From contig NZ_VIFM01000009.1 in the NCBI RefSeq assembly GCF_006636215.1, positions 1 through 64,000 on the forward strand: a stretch of DNA of 64,000 bases, read 5' to 3'. The notes beneath the pieces were generated by a model. It was not told the origin of the DNA. It did not search any database and worked only from the letters and a program-made list of their open reading frames with translations. The translations under genes and the position numbers were made by a program. Origin of the DNA: Myxococcus llanfairpwllgwyngyllgogerychwyrndrobwllllantysiliogogogochensis (GTDB lineage: Bacteria > Myxococcota > Myxococcia > Myxococcales > Myxococcaceae). This document shows, piece by piece, positions 21,353 through 29,819 of the stretch. Within the stretch, counting starts at the first letter, position 1, and every line of letters starts with the position of its first letter.

Positions 21353-21473
21353 GTCTGTTTGTTCCTGATTGCGTGTCGCATGTGGTGGGTTTGAGAGGCA
21401 ATGTCAGACCCCTGATGCACAACGCACGTGGCTCATTCATCTCCATGCGGTTCTTGAATTGTGAGGGTTCAGA

Positions 21474-22988
21474 ATGTCCCCGTCATTTCATCAGGGTTCC
21501 GGGTCGCTGACTCAGGTCCTGGAGCAGATTCGTCGTTGCGCGGCGAGTGTCACGCGGTATCCGCTCGACATCCTCACGGCGGAGGCCCAGCTCGAGGATG
21601 AGCTGGGTATCGACTCGGTGAAGCTCGCTGAGATTGCCGCGGTCGTCGCGCGGGAGTTCAACCTCGCGGCCGACCGGCTGCCGCGCGGGGCGAAGGCGCG
21701 CACGCTGGGCGCCATCTCCGAGCGCGTGGTGGAGTTGCTGGCGGAAGGGGCGCCCGCGTCGGTCGTCGCGCCGATTCCACCGGCAGCCACCGCTCCCGTC
21801 GCGGCGCCTGCTCCCGTCGCTGTCCCACCTCGGGTGGTTTCTCCCGCGTCCATGGAGTCGTCGGACCTCGAGTCGCAGGTGCGGTCCGTGTTCGCGCGGG
21901 TGACGCGCTATCCGGTGGAGTTGTTGACCTTGGAGGCGGACCTGGAGGACGAGCTCGGCATCGACTCCGTCAAGCAGGCGGAGGTGCTGGCCGTGCTCGT
22001 CAAGGAGCTGGGGCTGGAGGTGGGCCCCAAGCCCTCCCAGCGGCTGCGGACGCTCTCCGCCATCTGCGAGGCGATTCGTGCGTCGCGAGGGACGGTGACC
22101 GCTCCTCGTCACCCAGTAGAGGAGTCCGTGCGGGCCTCGCCGCCGCCTGTCGTGGCTCGGCTTCCGTTCGAGGGGAAGGTCGCGCTCATCACGGGCTCGG
22201 GCAAGGGCATTGGCAAGGTGGTCGCCATGCGGCTGGCCAGCGCGGGGGCGACGGTGGTCGTGAACTCGTTCCACTCCCGGGACGAAGGGGAGCGGACGGC
22301 CCAGGAGATTGTCGCGGCGGGAGGCAAGGCGCTGCACCTGTGGGGGTCCGTCGCGCAGGAGGAGCACCTGGAGCGGTTGTTCTCCTCCATCGAGGAGCGG
22401 CTCGGTGGATTGGACTTCCTGGTGTGCAACGCGTCCAACGGCCTGATTGGACCGTTCGACCGGATTGCGCCGCGCGACTGGGACAAGGCGTTCCGCACGT
22501 GCGTCACCGGCACCTACGAGTGCGCCATGCGGGCACGTCCGCTGATGGCGCGGCGAGGAGGCGGGGCCATCGTCACGATGTCCACGTCCATGTCCCAGCG
22601 GTACATGCATGACCTGGGCTGCCAGGGGGTCGTGAAGGCGGGCGTCGAGTCCCTCACGCGCTACCTGGCCGCGGAGCTGGCGCCCGAGGGCATTCGCACC
22701 AACTGCGTGTCGGCGGGGCCGGTGCACGGTGAGCTGCTGGGAATGTTCCCCAACGCCCCTGGCCGCGTCTCGCGCTGGGAGGCGGCGACGCCCGGCGGGC
22801 AGCTCTGCACGGCGGACGACGTGGCCGACGTGACGGAGCTGTTGCTCGGGCCGAAGACGCAGCGGGTGAACGGAGCCATCTGGGTGGTGGACGGCGGGCT
22901 CTCCGGCACGGTGGACGGCCTGTTGCCCGTCGGCCGGCAGCCCTCCAACGGACACGATGTACGGGCGCTGCTCGCCCTCGACTCCTGA
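21474..22988 (+). CDS. Tandem acyl carrier protein - SDR reductase fusion
   Basis: A 504-residue protein. Two acyl carrier domains carry ELGIDSVKLAE (Ser48) and ELGIDSVKQAE (Ser165); the LGIDSVK form is that of PUFA-synthase ACPs and the serines are the phosphopantetheine sites. Residues about 232-480 are an SDR reductase: GKVALITGSGKGIG binds NAD(P)H, NASNG follows, and the end IWVVDGG is typical. It looks closest to FabL/FabG-like enoyl or ketoacyl reductases, but at the active helix only Lys388 is kept; the residues 7 and 4 before it are Leu381 and Gln384, not Tyr, while Tyr377 is 11 before. The synthase gene follows after 23 bases and has no ACP of its own, so this protein should carry its chain. 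GAGGG lies six bases before ATG 21474. Confidence 0.88.
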   Translation: MSPSFHQGSGSLTQVLEQIRRCAASVTRYPLDILTAEAQLEDELGIDSVKLAEIAAVVAREFNLAADRLPRGAKARTLGAISERVVELLAEGAPASVVAPIPPAATAPVAAPAPVAVPPRVVSPASMESSDLESQVRSVFARVTRYPVELLTLEADLEDELGIDSVKQAEVLAVLVKELGLEVGPKPSQRLRTLSAICEAIRASRGTVTAPRHPVEESVRASPPPVVARLPFEGKVALITGSGKGIGKVVAMRLASAGATVVVNSFHSRDEGERTAQEIVAAGGKALHLWGSVAQEEHLERLFSSIEERLGGLDFLVCNASNGLIGPFDRIAPRDWDKAFRTCVTGTYECAMRARPLMARRGGGAIVTMSTSMSQRYMHDLGCQGVVKAGVESLTRYLAAELAPEGIRTNCVSAGPVHGELLGMFPNAPGRVSRWEAATPGGQLCTADDVADVTELLLGPKTQRVNGAIWVVDGGLSGTVDGLLPVGRQPSNGHDVRALLALDS

Positions 22989-23011
22989 ACACCTTCGACG
23001 GGGAGAACGCC

Positions 23012-26000
23012 ATGGGTTACTTCGCTGTCCCGTACGTCATCCACTTCGATGACACGATGGCCTACGGGAGCCATCACTTCCTCACCAACTTCAAGTTCCA
23101 GTGCGCGGGGCGCGAGCACCTGCTGTTCAGCCCGCACTTCTTCGAGGTGCCCGAGTTCCGTCGGGACTTCGACCGGGTGCTCCTGCTCACGTACGAGGGG
23201 TACTCGCGCAACCTCGCGCCCGCGAACCTGGGTGACAGGTTGGTGGTGCTGACCTCGTTCGAGGAGCGGGGCGAGGTGTCGGTCCGCTTCTGCTTCCGGA
23301 CGTTGAAGCAGGACGGCACGCCCGTGGCCTGCGGCTACCAGACGGTGCTCTGCGCCGACAAGGAGACCGGAGCCCTGTGCCCGTTCCCCGAATCGTTCCG
23401 TCCGTGCTTCGAGTCGCTGGCTGGCATGTTCGAGCCCTCGGCGGCGATGAGCTTCCGTGAGCGCGCGCTCAAGGGAGGCTCCGCCATCGCGGAGCTGTTC
23501 TCGGAAGGCGTCCGGGGGCTGGCGAAGCAGTTGCTCTCGGACGCGGCCACGTTGGGGGCGGCCCGCCTGGTGGATATCGCGCCAGCAACTCCAGAAGGTC
23601 GGAAGGACGCGCCGACGTTGGGGCTCCTCGCTGGACCGGTCACGGTGGGTGCGGCCCGCTCGATGGACGTCGCACTGGCATCCGAGAGGTTCGCTCCAGA
23701 AGGGCGGAAGGAAGTGCCGACCTTGAGGCTTCCTACGGGGGCCACCGCGTTCCTCTTCGCCGGGCAGGGCTCCTTCGAGCCTGGGTTGTTCGCTCGACTG
23801 AGGCTCTTGCAGCCGGAGCTGCGCGATGAACTCGCGGCGGTTGAGGAGGTGGCGAGGCGTCACGGGTTCGACGCAGGGCCCCTGCTCGCGGCGCGCGACG
23901 CGGACGAGGTGCGGCGTGCGCTGGAGAAATCGCCCCGGTTGGACCAGCTCGGCATCTTCCTGGCGGGGGTGCTCGGTGCCCGGTGGCTGATGCGCGAGGG
24001 GCGGAGCCCCGACATCTTCGTGGGGCACAGCTTCGGGGAGATTGCCGCGATGACCGCGGCCGGAGCGCTGGACCTGCGTGGGGGCGCGGAGGTGGTGTGC
24101 CTGCGCAGCCAGGCACTCCAGTTGGTGTCGGACGACCTGGGCACGCTCGCCGCTGTCGCGCTGGGAGAGGCGGAGACCGCGCGCGCCATCAGCGATTGTG
24201 GTGCGGCCGGGCTGGTCATCGCGGGACGCAACCACGCGAAGCAGACCGTCGTCGCGGGGGCTCGCGCGGAACTCGAGCGGCTTCGGTCCTGGTTGGAGCA
24301 GCGGGGCCAGGGGTTCACCTTCGTCGTCAGTCGGTATCCGTTCCACCATCCAGGGCTACGGCTCGCGGCGGAGGCATTTCGCACCGCGCTCGCACGCGTC
24401 GCGATGAAGGAGCCCCGCGGGCCCATCTATTCGCCCATCGAACGGCGTGTGTATGCGGGCGCACCGGGCGAGCTGGCGGAGGCCCTCGCGTCACATCTGG
24501 TGCATCCGTTCGATTTCCTGGGCGCAGTGGAGTGGTTGTCTCGCTCGGGCTGCACCCGCTTCCTGGACTGCGGAACGGAGGGGCGACTGGCGCGCATCGT
24601 TCAGCGCATCCTGCCCTCGGCATCCGTCACCGAGGTCAGCGCCATTTCCGGAATGCTGCCTTCCGAGGGGGCTCCCGTGGAGCAGGCAGGTGCTCGGGGT
24701 CAGGCGCTGATGCCTCTCTCGGAGGCTGCTGCCATGGGGCAAGCCCATGCAGGTGGAGAGGCGCGGATGCCTCCTTCGGAAGGGACTCCTGTGGAGCAGG
24801 CTGGTCGTCGTGGCGAGGCGCTGATGCCACCCTCGGGGGCTGCTCCCTCGGCGCAGACCCGCGCGCGAGGTGAGGCGCGGATGCCTCCCTCGGAGGTTGC
24901 TGCCATGGAACAGGCCCAAGGGCGCGGCGAGGCCGCAGGGGAAGACCCGGCGATTGCCATCGTCTCCCTCGGGTGTTTGTTCCCAGGCGGCGCGACGGAC
25001 CCGGAGGCTTACTGGCGCAACATCCGACAGGGCGTGAGTGGCATCGTCGATCCGGGCGCCAACGAGCCTTCCTTGATGACGGACTTCGTCGGACCCACGG
25101 GGACGCCGGACCGAGCCTACACACTGCTCACAGGCGCGGTTCGAGACGCTGACCTGGTGGCACCGCGAGGCATCGACCCGGTGCGCTTCCAGCGGTACGT
25201 CCGGGAACAGAAGCTCCTGGCCATCGCGCTCGCACAGGGGATGGTGGGGCTGGAGGAGTTCGCCGCGCGCTCACCCGCACGCATCCAGTGCCTGCTCGGC
25301 TCCACGGCGGAAGGGTCCTCCGAGTACGACGCGGCACTCAGCCTGGAAGCGGGCGAGTCCCTTCTCCGCGCGAAGGGGATGCTGGGGCCAGACCTCGCGT
25401 TGCTGGCACAGGCGGCGCGCTCGGTGATGGGCGTGACGGCCCGGTCCTCTGAACTCGCGCCACATCCGACGCTCCAGACGGTGGTGACGGATGTGGTCGG
25501 GCGCGGAGTCTCCACGGTGTTGCTCGATGCCGCGTGTGCATCATCGCTCTACGCCATCGCGCTGGGGATGAAGTCGCTTCAGCAGGGGGATGCGGACCTC
25601 GTCCTCGCCGGTGGCGTCTTCTCGCCGGGCCCCGGCAACAGCTGCCTCTTCTCCCAGTTCAATGGACTCTCCGCGACGGGGAGCCGCCCATTCGACGAGC
25701 GCGCGGATGGCGTCATCTTCGGCGAAGGCGCGGGCGTGGTGGGCCTGATGCGCCTGTCGGACGCGCTCTCGGCGGGACTCCAGGTCCGCGCCATCGTCCG
25801 GGGCACGGGGCTCTCCAGTGATGGTCGCAGCAGCTCCGCGAATGTCCCGCGCGTCGAGGGACAGGTGGCGGCGATGACCGCCTGCTACACGACGGCCGAC
25901 ATCGACCCCGCGACCATCCAGTACCTGGAGGCACACGGCACGGCCACGCCAGCGGGTGACGCCACCGAGCTGAAGTCGATTGCCCGCGTCTTCGGAGGCA

Positions 26001-29000
26001 AGCGCCAGGGCATCCAACTCGCCAGCGTCAAGGCGCTGATTGGCCATGTGGGCTGGGCGGCGGGAGCGGCCTCGGTCATCAAGCTGTGCAAGGCGCTGGA
26101 ACATCGACTCATCCCCAGGCAGGCGAACTTCGAGCGACCCGGCGCGGAGCTGCGCGCACTGGGCTCCGACTTCGAGGTGAGCCTGCGTGAGAAGCCCTGG
26201 CCGGAGAACGGAGTGCATCCGCGCCGCGCCGCCACGAATGGCTTCGGCTTCGGGGGAACGAATGCGCATCTGGTGCTCGAGGAGTACCGAGGCGGGCCCG
26301 TCCTCCCGAGGTTCCCGGCGCGTGCTGGCAAGCGGAGCGAGCTGGTCGTGGTGGCCGCCGAGGGCGTGTTCCCGGACTCGAACGGCGTGGCGCGAGTCGG
26401 TGTGCCATCCGAGGTTGGCACTCGCTTCAACGGAGAGGATTTCCGTCTGCCGTCGTCGGTGCGGCTGTTGCCGGATATCTCCGAGGACATGGACCTGACG
26501 CAGGGGCTCGCGCTCACCGCGGCCAGCGCGCTCGTCCAGAAGCTGGAGGGCTTCGATGGGCTGCGTACGGGGACGGCCATCGTGCTGGGGCTCGAAGGGA
26601 AGACCCGCCGAGGGGTGGAGGCCATCCAGCGCGTGCTGGCCGCATCCACGCGCCGCAAGCTGCGAGAGCGTGTCCTTCAGGCTCCCGAGCAGGCCGCGTT
26701 GCTACCGCTGGCGGAGCGCTTCCATGACGTGGTGACGGGAACGCTGCGTCCCTCGGGGGCCTACACGCTGCAAGGGATGATGGCGAACGTCACGCCGGGA
26801 CGGGTGGCGGGGGCGCTGGACGTCAAGGGGCCCAACTTCGTGGTGGATGCCGGAGGCGCTTCATTGGCCGCCGCGTTGAAGGCCGCGCGCGGAGTGCTGG
26901 AGACGGGCTTCGAGCTGGTGCTCGTGGGCGGCGCGCACGTCCTTCGTCCAGGGGCTGTCGCCAGTGGGTCCCAGCCAGAGGAGGGCCTGGCGTTGCTCGC
27001 GGTCACCACCGCCGAGAAGGCCGCCCAGCGAGGGCTCAAGGTGCTGTGCCGCCTCCGGATGTCGGAGGCCACGGACTCGCGAGAAGAAGCAGGCCAGTCG
27101 TTGCCACCGCATTCGGCACGAGAGGCCCTGGCGGTCCTGCGCGCCGTGCAGACGGCCGCGGAGGGACGCCCCACCACGCTGCGCTTCCATCCCGAAGCCG
27201 CGAGCGGTGCCCGCCTGGAGCTTCAGCTCCTTCCGGAAGCGTCCGTCCACCCGGTGGAGTCGAAAGCCGAGGCGCATCTGTCCCTGGCACAACCGCCCCC
27301 GAAGCCTGGTGAGGTGGCGACTGACGAGTCGACGAGTGGTTTCGACCACAGCGCGCCGATTGGGTACTACACGCCAGTGCTCGTCGAGCAGCAGGTCCGG
27401 TCGACGCGGCCCGTGCGGCTCGAAGGGCGTCGGGTCCTTTTCATCGCTGGGGACGAAGCGCAGGCTCACGAGTTGGAGGCGCAGGCGCGCCGACTGTGTG
27501 GGCCCGGGTACTTCGTGCTCTTCGCGGGCGCCTCGGAAGCAACGGGGCGGGTTCGCGGCATCGACCTGACACGCGAAGAGACGGCCGACGCGGCACTGGA
27601 AGCGCTGGGCTTCTCGCCCCAGCTCATCCTCGCTGTCAGTCGAATCGAGCCGGACGCGAGCGAGGCCGAGGTGGTCTCCGACACGGCGCTGAGCCATGAG
27701 GCGCTGGAGTTGCTCTTCCTCGCGGCGCGGCGCTCCTACGAAGGACTCCTCGCCGGTGAGGTGGAGCTCGCGAGCCTGTGCGTGGGAGGCGTGGGTCCTC
27801 GGCGTGTCCTGCACCCGGTGACGGGACTGTTCGCGGGAATGCTCAAGTCGATTGCTCGCGAGGTGCCGGCGCGAAACGTCCGGGCCATCGCCACCTCCCG
27901 GAGACTGTTGCCGGAAGCCCTGGCGCAGGCCCTGTCCGAACTGGGCTCGGAAGCAGAGGGTGGTCCGTCGGTCGAGGTCTGCTTCGACGGCGTGACTCGA
28001 TGTGTCCGGAGACTCCGTCCTTCGGCCATCCCCTCGAAGGGCGCTTCCACGCTCGATGCCAGCTCCGTGGTCCTGCTGACCGGCGGAGGGCGAGGTGTCA
28101 CGGCGGTGCTCGCCGGGGCGCTCCTGAAGCGGTACGGATGCACGGTGGTGCTCCTGGGACGAAGCGACCCGGAGGCCGCTCCCGAGCGAGTGCTCCACGC
28201 CGCGGAGGAACAGCTCCCCGTCGTGGAGCGGGAGTTCTACGCCTCGGAGCTCGCGGCGAAGCCGGGCACGCGGATGCCCGAGCTGCGAGCGCGCTTCGAA
28301 CGGTACCTCGCGGTCCGGGAGCTGCGCTCCACCCTGGTGGGCCTCGCGCGGCTGCCAGGCCGGATGGTCTACCGCGTCGCGGACGTCACGAGTCCCGGCG
28401 ACGTCGCGCGGGTGATGGACGAACTCACGCGAGAGCACGGGCGTCTGGACCTGGTGGTCCATGGGGCGGGTACGCAGACGTCCAAGAAGCTGAACCGCCG
28501 ACGCCTCGCGGAGCTGCGGACGAACCTGGACACCAAGCTGCTCGGGCTCCGCAACCTGCACGCCGCCTGCGCGAGCCGCTTCGCGCGTCCCGTGCCATTC
28601 CATGTCCTCACGTCCGCGTTCAGCTTCATCGGCAATGACGGACAGGCGGACTACGGAGCGGCGAACGAGGCCCTGGACCGGCTGTGCGCCTGGTCCAGCG
28701 ACGCCCATCCCGACGTGCCCTGGTGCAGCGTGGGGTGGCTGGCCTGGGATGGCATCGGAATGACCCGAGGCTCCGAGTACCGCGTGCTCGGCGCCAGCCG
28801 GAAGCTGCGTGGGATTCGCGCGGAGGAGGGCGAGGCACTGTTCCTCCAACTCCTCGAAGGCCCCCTGCGTGAGTCCATCCACGTGCAGCTCACGGAGAGC
28901 GAGCGTTCCTACTACGGACTGGAGCTGCTGCCCGCGGAGCCCCCGCCGGCGACGGAGCCGTCCGCCGTGCTGAAGGACCTCATGGTCGATGCCGCGAGCG

Positions 29001-29794
29001 TGCCATGCCTGGAAGACCACCTGGTCCGAGGCACGCCCACGCTGCCCGGAGCCTGGGCGTTGGACTTGATGCTGCGGGCCGCGTTGGGAGACGGACGACC
29101 GGAGCTGCGCACCGTCACCATCGAGGACGTGAGGTTCTCCCGCTTCATCCGCGTGAAGCCGGGTGGACATCAGGCCCTGCGGGCCGAGTGCACCCAGCTC
29201 ACCGACGAGCCCGGTCGTCACTGCGTGCGGGTGAAGCTGCTGGGCGACATCGTCCATGCCTCCGGCGTGGTGCTCGAACGAGACCTCGTCTTCGCGCAAG
29301 CCCGCTACACACTGTCGGCCCAGCCGCCCCGAGGCACCCCGGGGCTCGATGCGGCGACCCCCTCGGGGCGTGGGCTTTCCGCGGAGGATCCCCACTGCGC
29401 GCGAGGAGGGCCCATCGAGCTGTCGAAGATGTTCGACTGCCTGGAGGACATCCGCCTGGAGCGCTCGGCTCGCTTCGCGAGCGTGGGGCTGCCAGCGCGG
29501 CGAGAAGACGCGGGGACCGCTGTGCCAGCGCTCGTCCTGGACGCGGCGCTGCGCCTGAGCGCGATGCACGTGGATGGCGTGTCGAGCGCCGTCTTCGCGC
29601 CCATCCAGTTCGAACGAGCCACCTTCGACCGGGGACTGGTGGGCAAGACGGATGCGCCGCTGCGACTGTCATTGAAGGCGCTGAGTCCCCGGCTGGACGG
29701 GGACATCCTCCAATGCGGCACCGTCGCGGCGGTCGACGAGGCGGGACGACTGCGAATGCTGCTCGAGGGCGGCCTCGCGCGTCCCATGGCTTGA
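23012..29794 (+). CDS. PUFA-synthase-like iterative lipid/polyketide synthase
   Basis: A 2260-residue multidomain enzyme. In order: hotdog thioesterase-like domain (about 1-145, FDDTMAYGSHHFLTNF, REHLLF); duplicated linker (180-243); acyltransferase (244-535; Ser340 in GHSFG, His445 in YPFH); 19-residue repeats (548-642); ketosynthase (645-1093; Cys842 in DAACASS, His975 in EAHGTAT, His1012 in LIGHVGW); a truncated, degenerate ketosynthase (about 1109-1420, Gly1282 at the Cys position), like a chain-length factor; ketoreductase with structural half (about 1467-1965; GGGRGVTA, Ser1868, Tyr1881, Asn1885); and a dehydratase (about 1990-2260; His2003 in EDHLVRGTPTLPG, Asp2177). No ACP is present; two are on the preceding protein. 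The KR and KS look Pfa-like, so an unusual fatty acid or polyene is a likely product. GGGAG precedes ATG 23012. Confidence 0.9.
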   Translation: MGYFAVPYVIHFDDTMAYGSHHFLTNFKFQCAGREHLLFSPHFFEVPEFRRDFDRVLLLTYEGYSRNLAPANLGDRLVVLTSFEERGEVSVRFCFRTLKQDGTPVACGYQTVLCADKETGALCPFPESFRPCFESLAGMFEPSAAMSFRERALKGGSAIAELFSEGVRGLAKQLLSDAATLGAARLVDIAPATPEGRKDAPTLGLLAGPVTVGAARSMDVALASERFAPEGRKEVPTLRLPTGATAFLFAGQGSFEPGLFARLRLLQPELRDELAAVEEVARRHGFDAGPLLAARDADEVRRALEKSPRLDQLGIFLAGVLGARWLMREGRSPDIFVGHSFGEIAAMTAAGALDLRGGAEVVCLRSQALQLVSDDLGTLAAVALGEAETARAISDCGAAGLVIAGRNHAKQTVVAGARAELERLRSWLEQRGQGFTFVVSRYPFHHPGLRLAAEAFRTALARVAMKEPRGPIYSPIERRVYAGAPGELAEALASHLVHPFDFLGAVEWLSRSGCTRFLDCGTEGRLARIVQRILPSASVTEVSAISGMLPSEGAPVEQAGARGQALMPLSEAAAMGQAHAGGEARMPPSEGTPVEQAGRRGEALMPPSGAAPSAQTRARGEARMPPSEVAAMEQAQGRGEAAGEDPAIAIVSLGCLFPGGATDPEAYWRNIRQGVSGIVDPGANEPSLMTDFVGPTGTPDRAYTLLTGAVRDADLVAPRGIDPVRFQRYVREQKLLAIALAQGMVGLEEFAARSPARIQCLLGSTAEGSSEYDAALSLEAGESLLRAKGMLGPDLALLAQAARSVMGVTARSSELAPHPTLQTVVTDVVGRGVSTVLLDAACASSLYAIALGMKSLQQGDADLVLAGGVFSPGPGNSCLFSQFNGLSATGSRPFDERADGVIFGEGAGVVGLMRLSDALSAGLQVRAIVRGTGLSSDGRSSSANVPRVEGQVAAMTACYTTADIDPATIQYLEAHGTATPAGDATELKSIARVFGGKRQGIQLASVKALIGHVGWAAGAASVIKLCKALEHRLIPRQANFERPGAELRALGSDFEVSLREKPWPENGVHPRRAATNGFGFGGTNAHLVLEEYRGGPVLPRFPARAGKRSELVVVAAEGVFPDSNGVARVGVPSEVGTRFNGEDFRLPSSVRLLPDISEDMDLTQGLALTAASALVQKLEGFDGLRTGTAIVLGLEGKTRRGVEAIQRVLAASTRRKLRERVLQAPEQAALLPLAERFHDVVTGTLRPSGAYTLQGMMANVTPGRVAGALDVKGPNFVVDAGGASLAAALKAARGVLETGFELVLVGGAHVLRPGAVASGSQPEEGLALLAVTTAEKAAQRGLKVLCRLRMSEATDSREEAGQSLPPHSAREALAVLRAVQTAAEGRPTTLRFHPEAASGARLELQLLPEASVHPVESKAEAHLSLAQPPPKPGEVATDESTSGFDHSAPIGYYTPVLVEQQVRSTRPVRLEGRRVLFIAGDEAQAHELEAQARRLCGPGYFVLFAGASEATGRVRGIDLTREETADAALEALGFSPQLILAVSRIEPDASEAEVVSDTALSHEALELLFLAARRSYEGLLAGEVELASLCVGGVGPRRVLHPVTGLFAGMLKSIAREVPARNVRAIATSRRLLPEALAQALSELGSEAEGGPSVEVCFDGVTRCVRRLRPSAIPSKGASTLDASSVVLLTGGGRGVTAVLAGALLKRYGCTVVLLGRSDPEAAPERVLHAAEEQLPVVEREFYASELAAKPGTRMPELRARFERYLAVRELRSTLVGLARLPGRMVYRVADVTSPGDVARVMDELTREHGRLDLVVHGAGTQTSKKLNRRRLAELRTNLDTKLLGLRNLHAACASRFARPVPFHVLTSAFSFIGNDGQADYGAANEALDRLCAWSSDAHPDVPWCSVGWLAWDGIGMTRGSEYRVLGASRKLRGIRAEEGEALFLQLLEGPLRESIHVQLTESERSYYGLELLPAEPPPATEPSAVLKDLMVDAASVPCLEDHLVRGTPTLPGAWALDLMLRAALGDGRPELRTVTIEDVRFSRFIRVKPGGHQALRAECTQLTDEPGRHCVRVKLLGDIVHASGVVLERDLVFAQARYTLSAQPPRGTPGLDAATPSGRGLSAEDPHCARGGPIELSKMFDCLEDIRLERSARFASVGLPARREDAGTAVPALVLDAALRLSAMHVDGVSSAVFAPIQFERATFDRGLVGKTDAPLRLSLKALSPRLDGDILQCGTVAAVDEAGRLRMLLEGGLARPMA
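23549..23740 (+). repeat. Duplicated linker unit in the synthase gene
   Basis: Two in-frame units of 31 and 33 codons (residues 180-210 and 211-243). Shared pieces are GAAR near the start, then PEGRK and PTL near the end. They join the hotdog domain to the acyltransferase. Confidence 0.7.
24653..24937 (+). repeat. Five 57-base tandem repeats in the synthase gene
   Basis: Five consecutive 19-codon units (residues 548-642) with consensus M-P-P-S-E-x-x-P/A-x-x-Q-A-x-x-R-G-E-A-R/L. Examples are MLPSEGAPVEQAGARGQAL and MPPSEGTPVEQAGRRGEAL. The units link the acyltransferase to the ketosynthase and look disordered. Copy number could vary between strains. Confidence 0.85.
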
Positions 29795-29819
29795 ACCCTC
29801 TCTTCATCGGGTGAACACA

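Larger units (their letters stand above)
20997..21473 (+). promoter_or_regulatory. 477-base leader region of the lipid-synthase operon
   Basis: No gene is seen. The stretch is less GC-rich than its neighbours and is the likely promoter region of the operon starting at 21474. It holds a GC hairpin after the YciI gene (about 21041-21059), two related TTCGCG-type sites (21223-21245 and 21330-21352), and a GAGGG ribosome binding site at 21463-21467, six bases before the start codon. Confidence 0.5.

Noticed and set aside
24653-24937. CRISPR-like array from the 57-base repeats
   Set aside because: Repeats are in-frame, contiguous, lack unique spacers and translate to a regular 19-residue unit.
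23012-29794. Calling the synthase a standard modular type I PKS module
   Set aside because: The domain order, lack of an ACP and PUFA-type KR motifs do not fit a cis-AT modular PKS.
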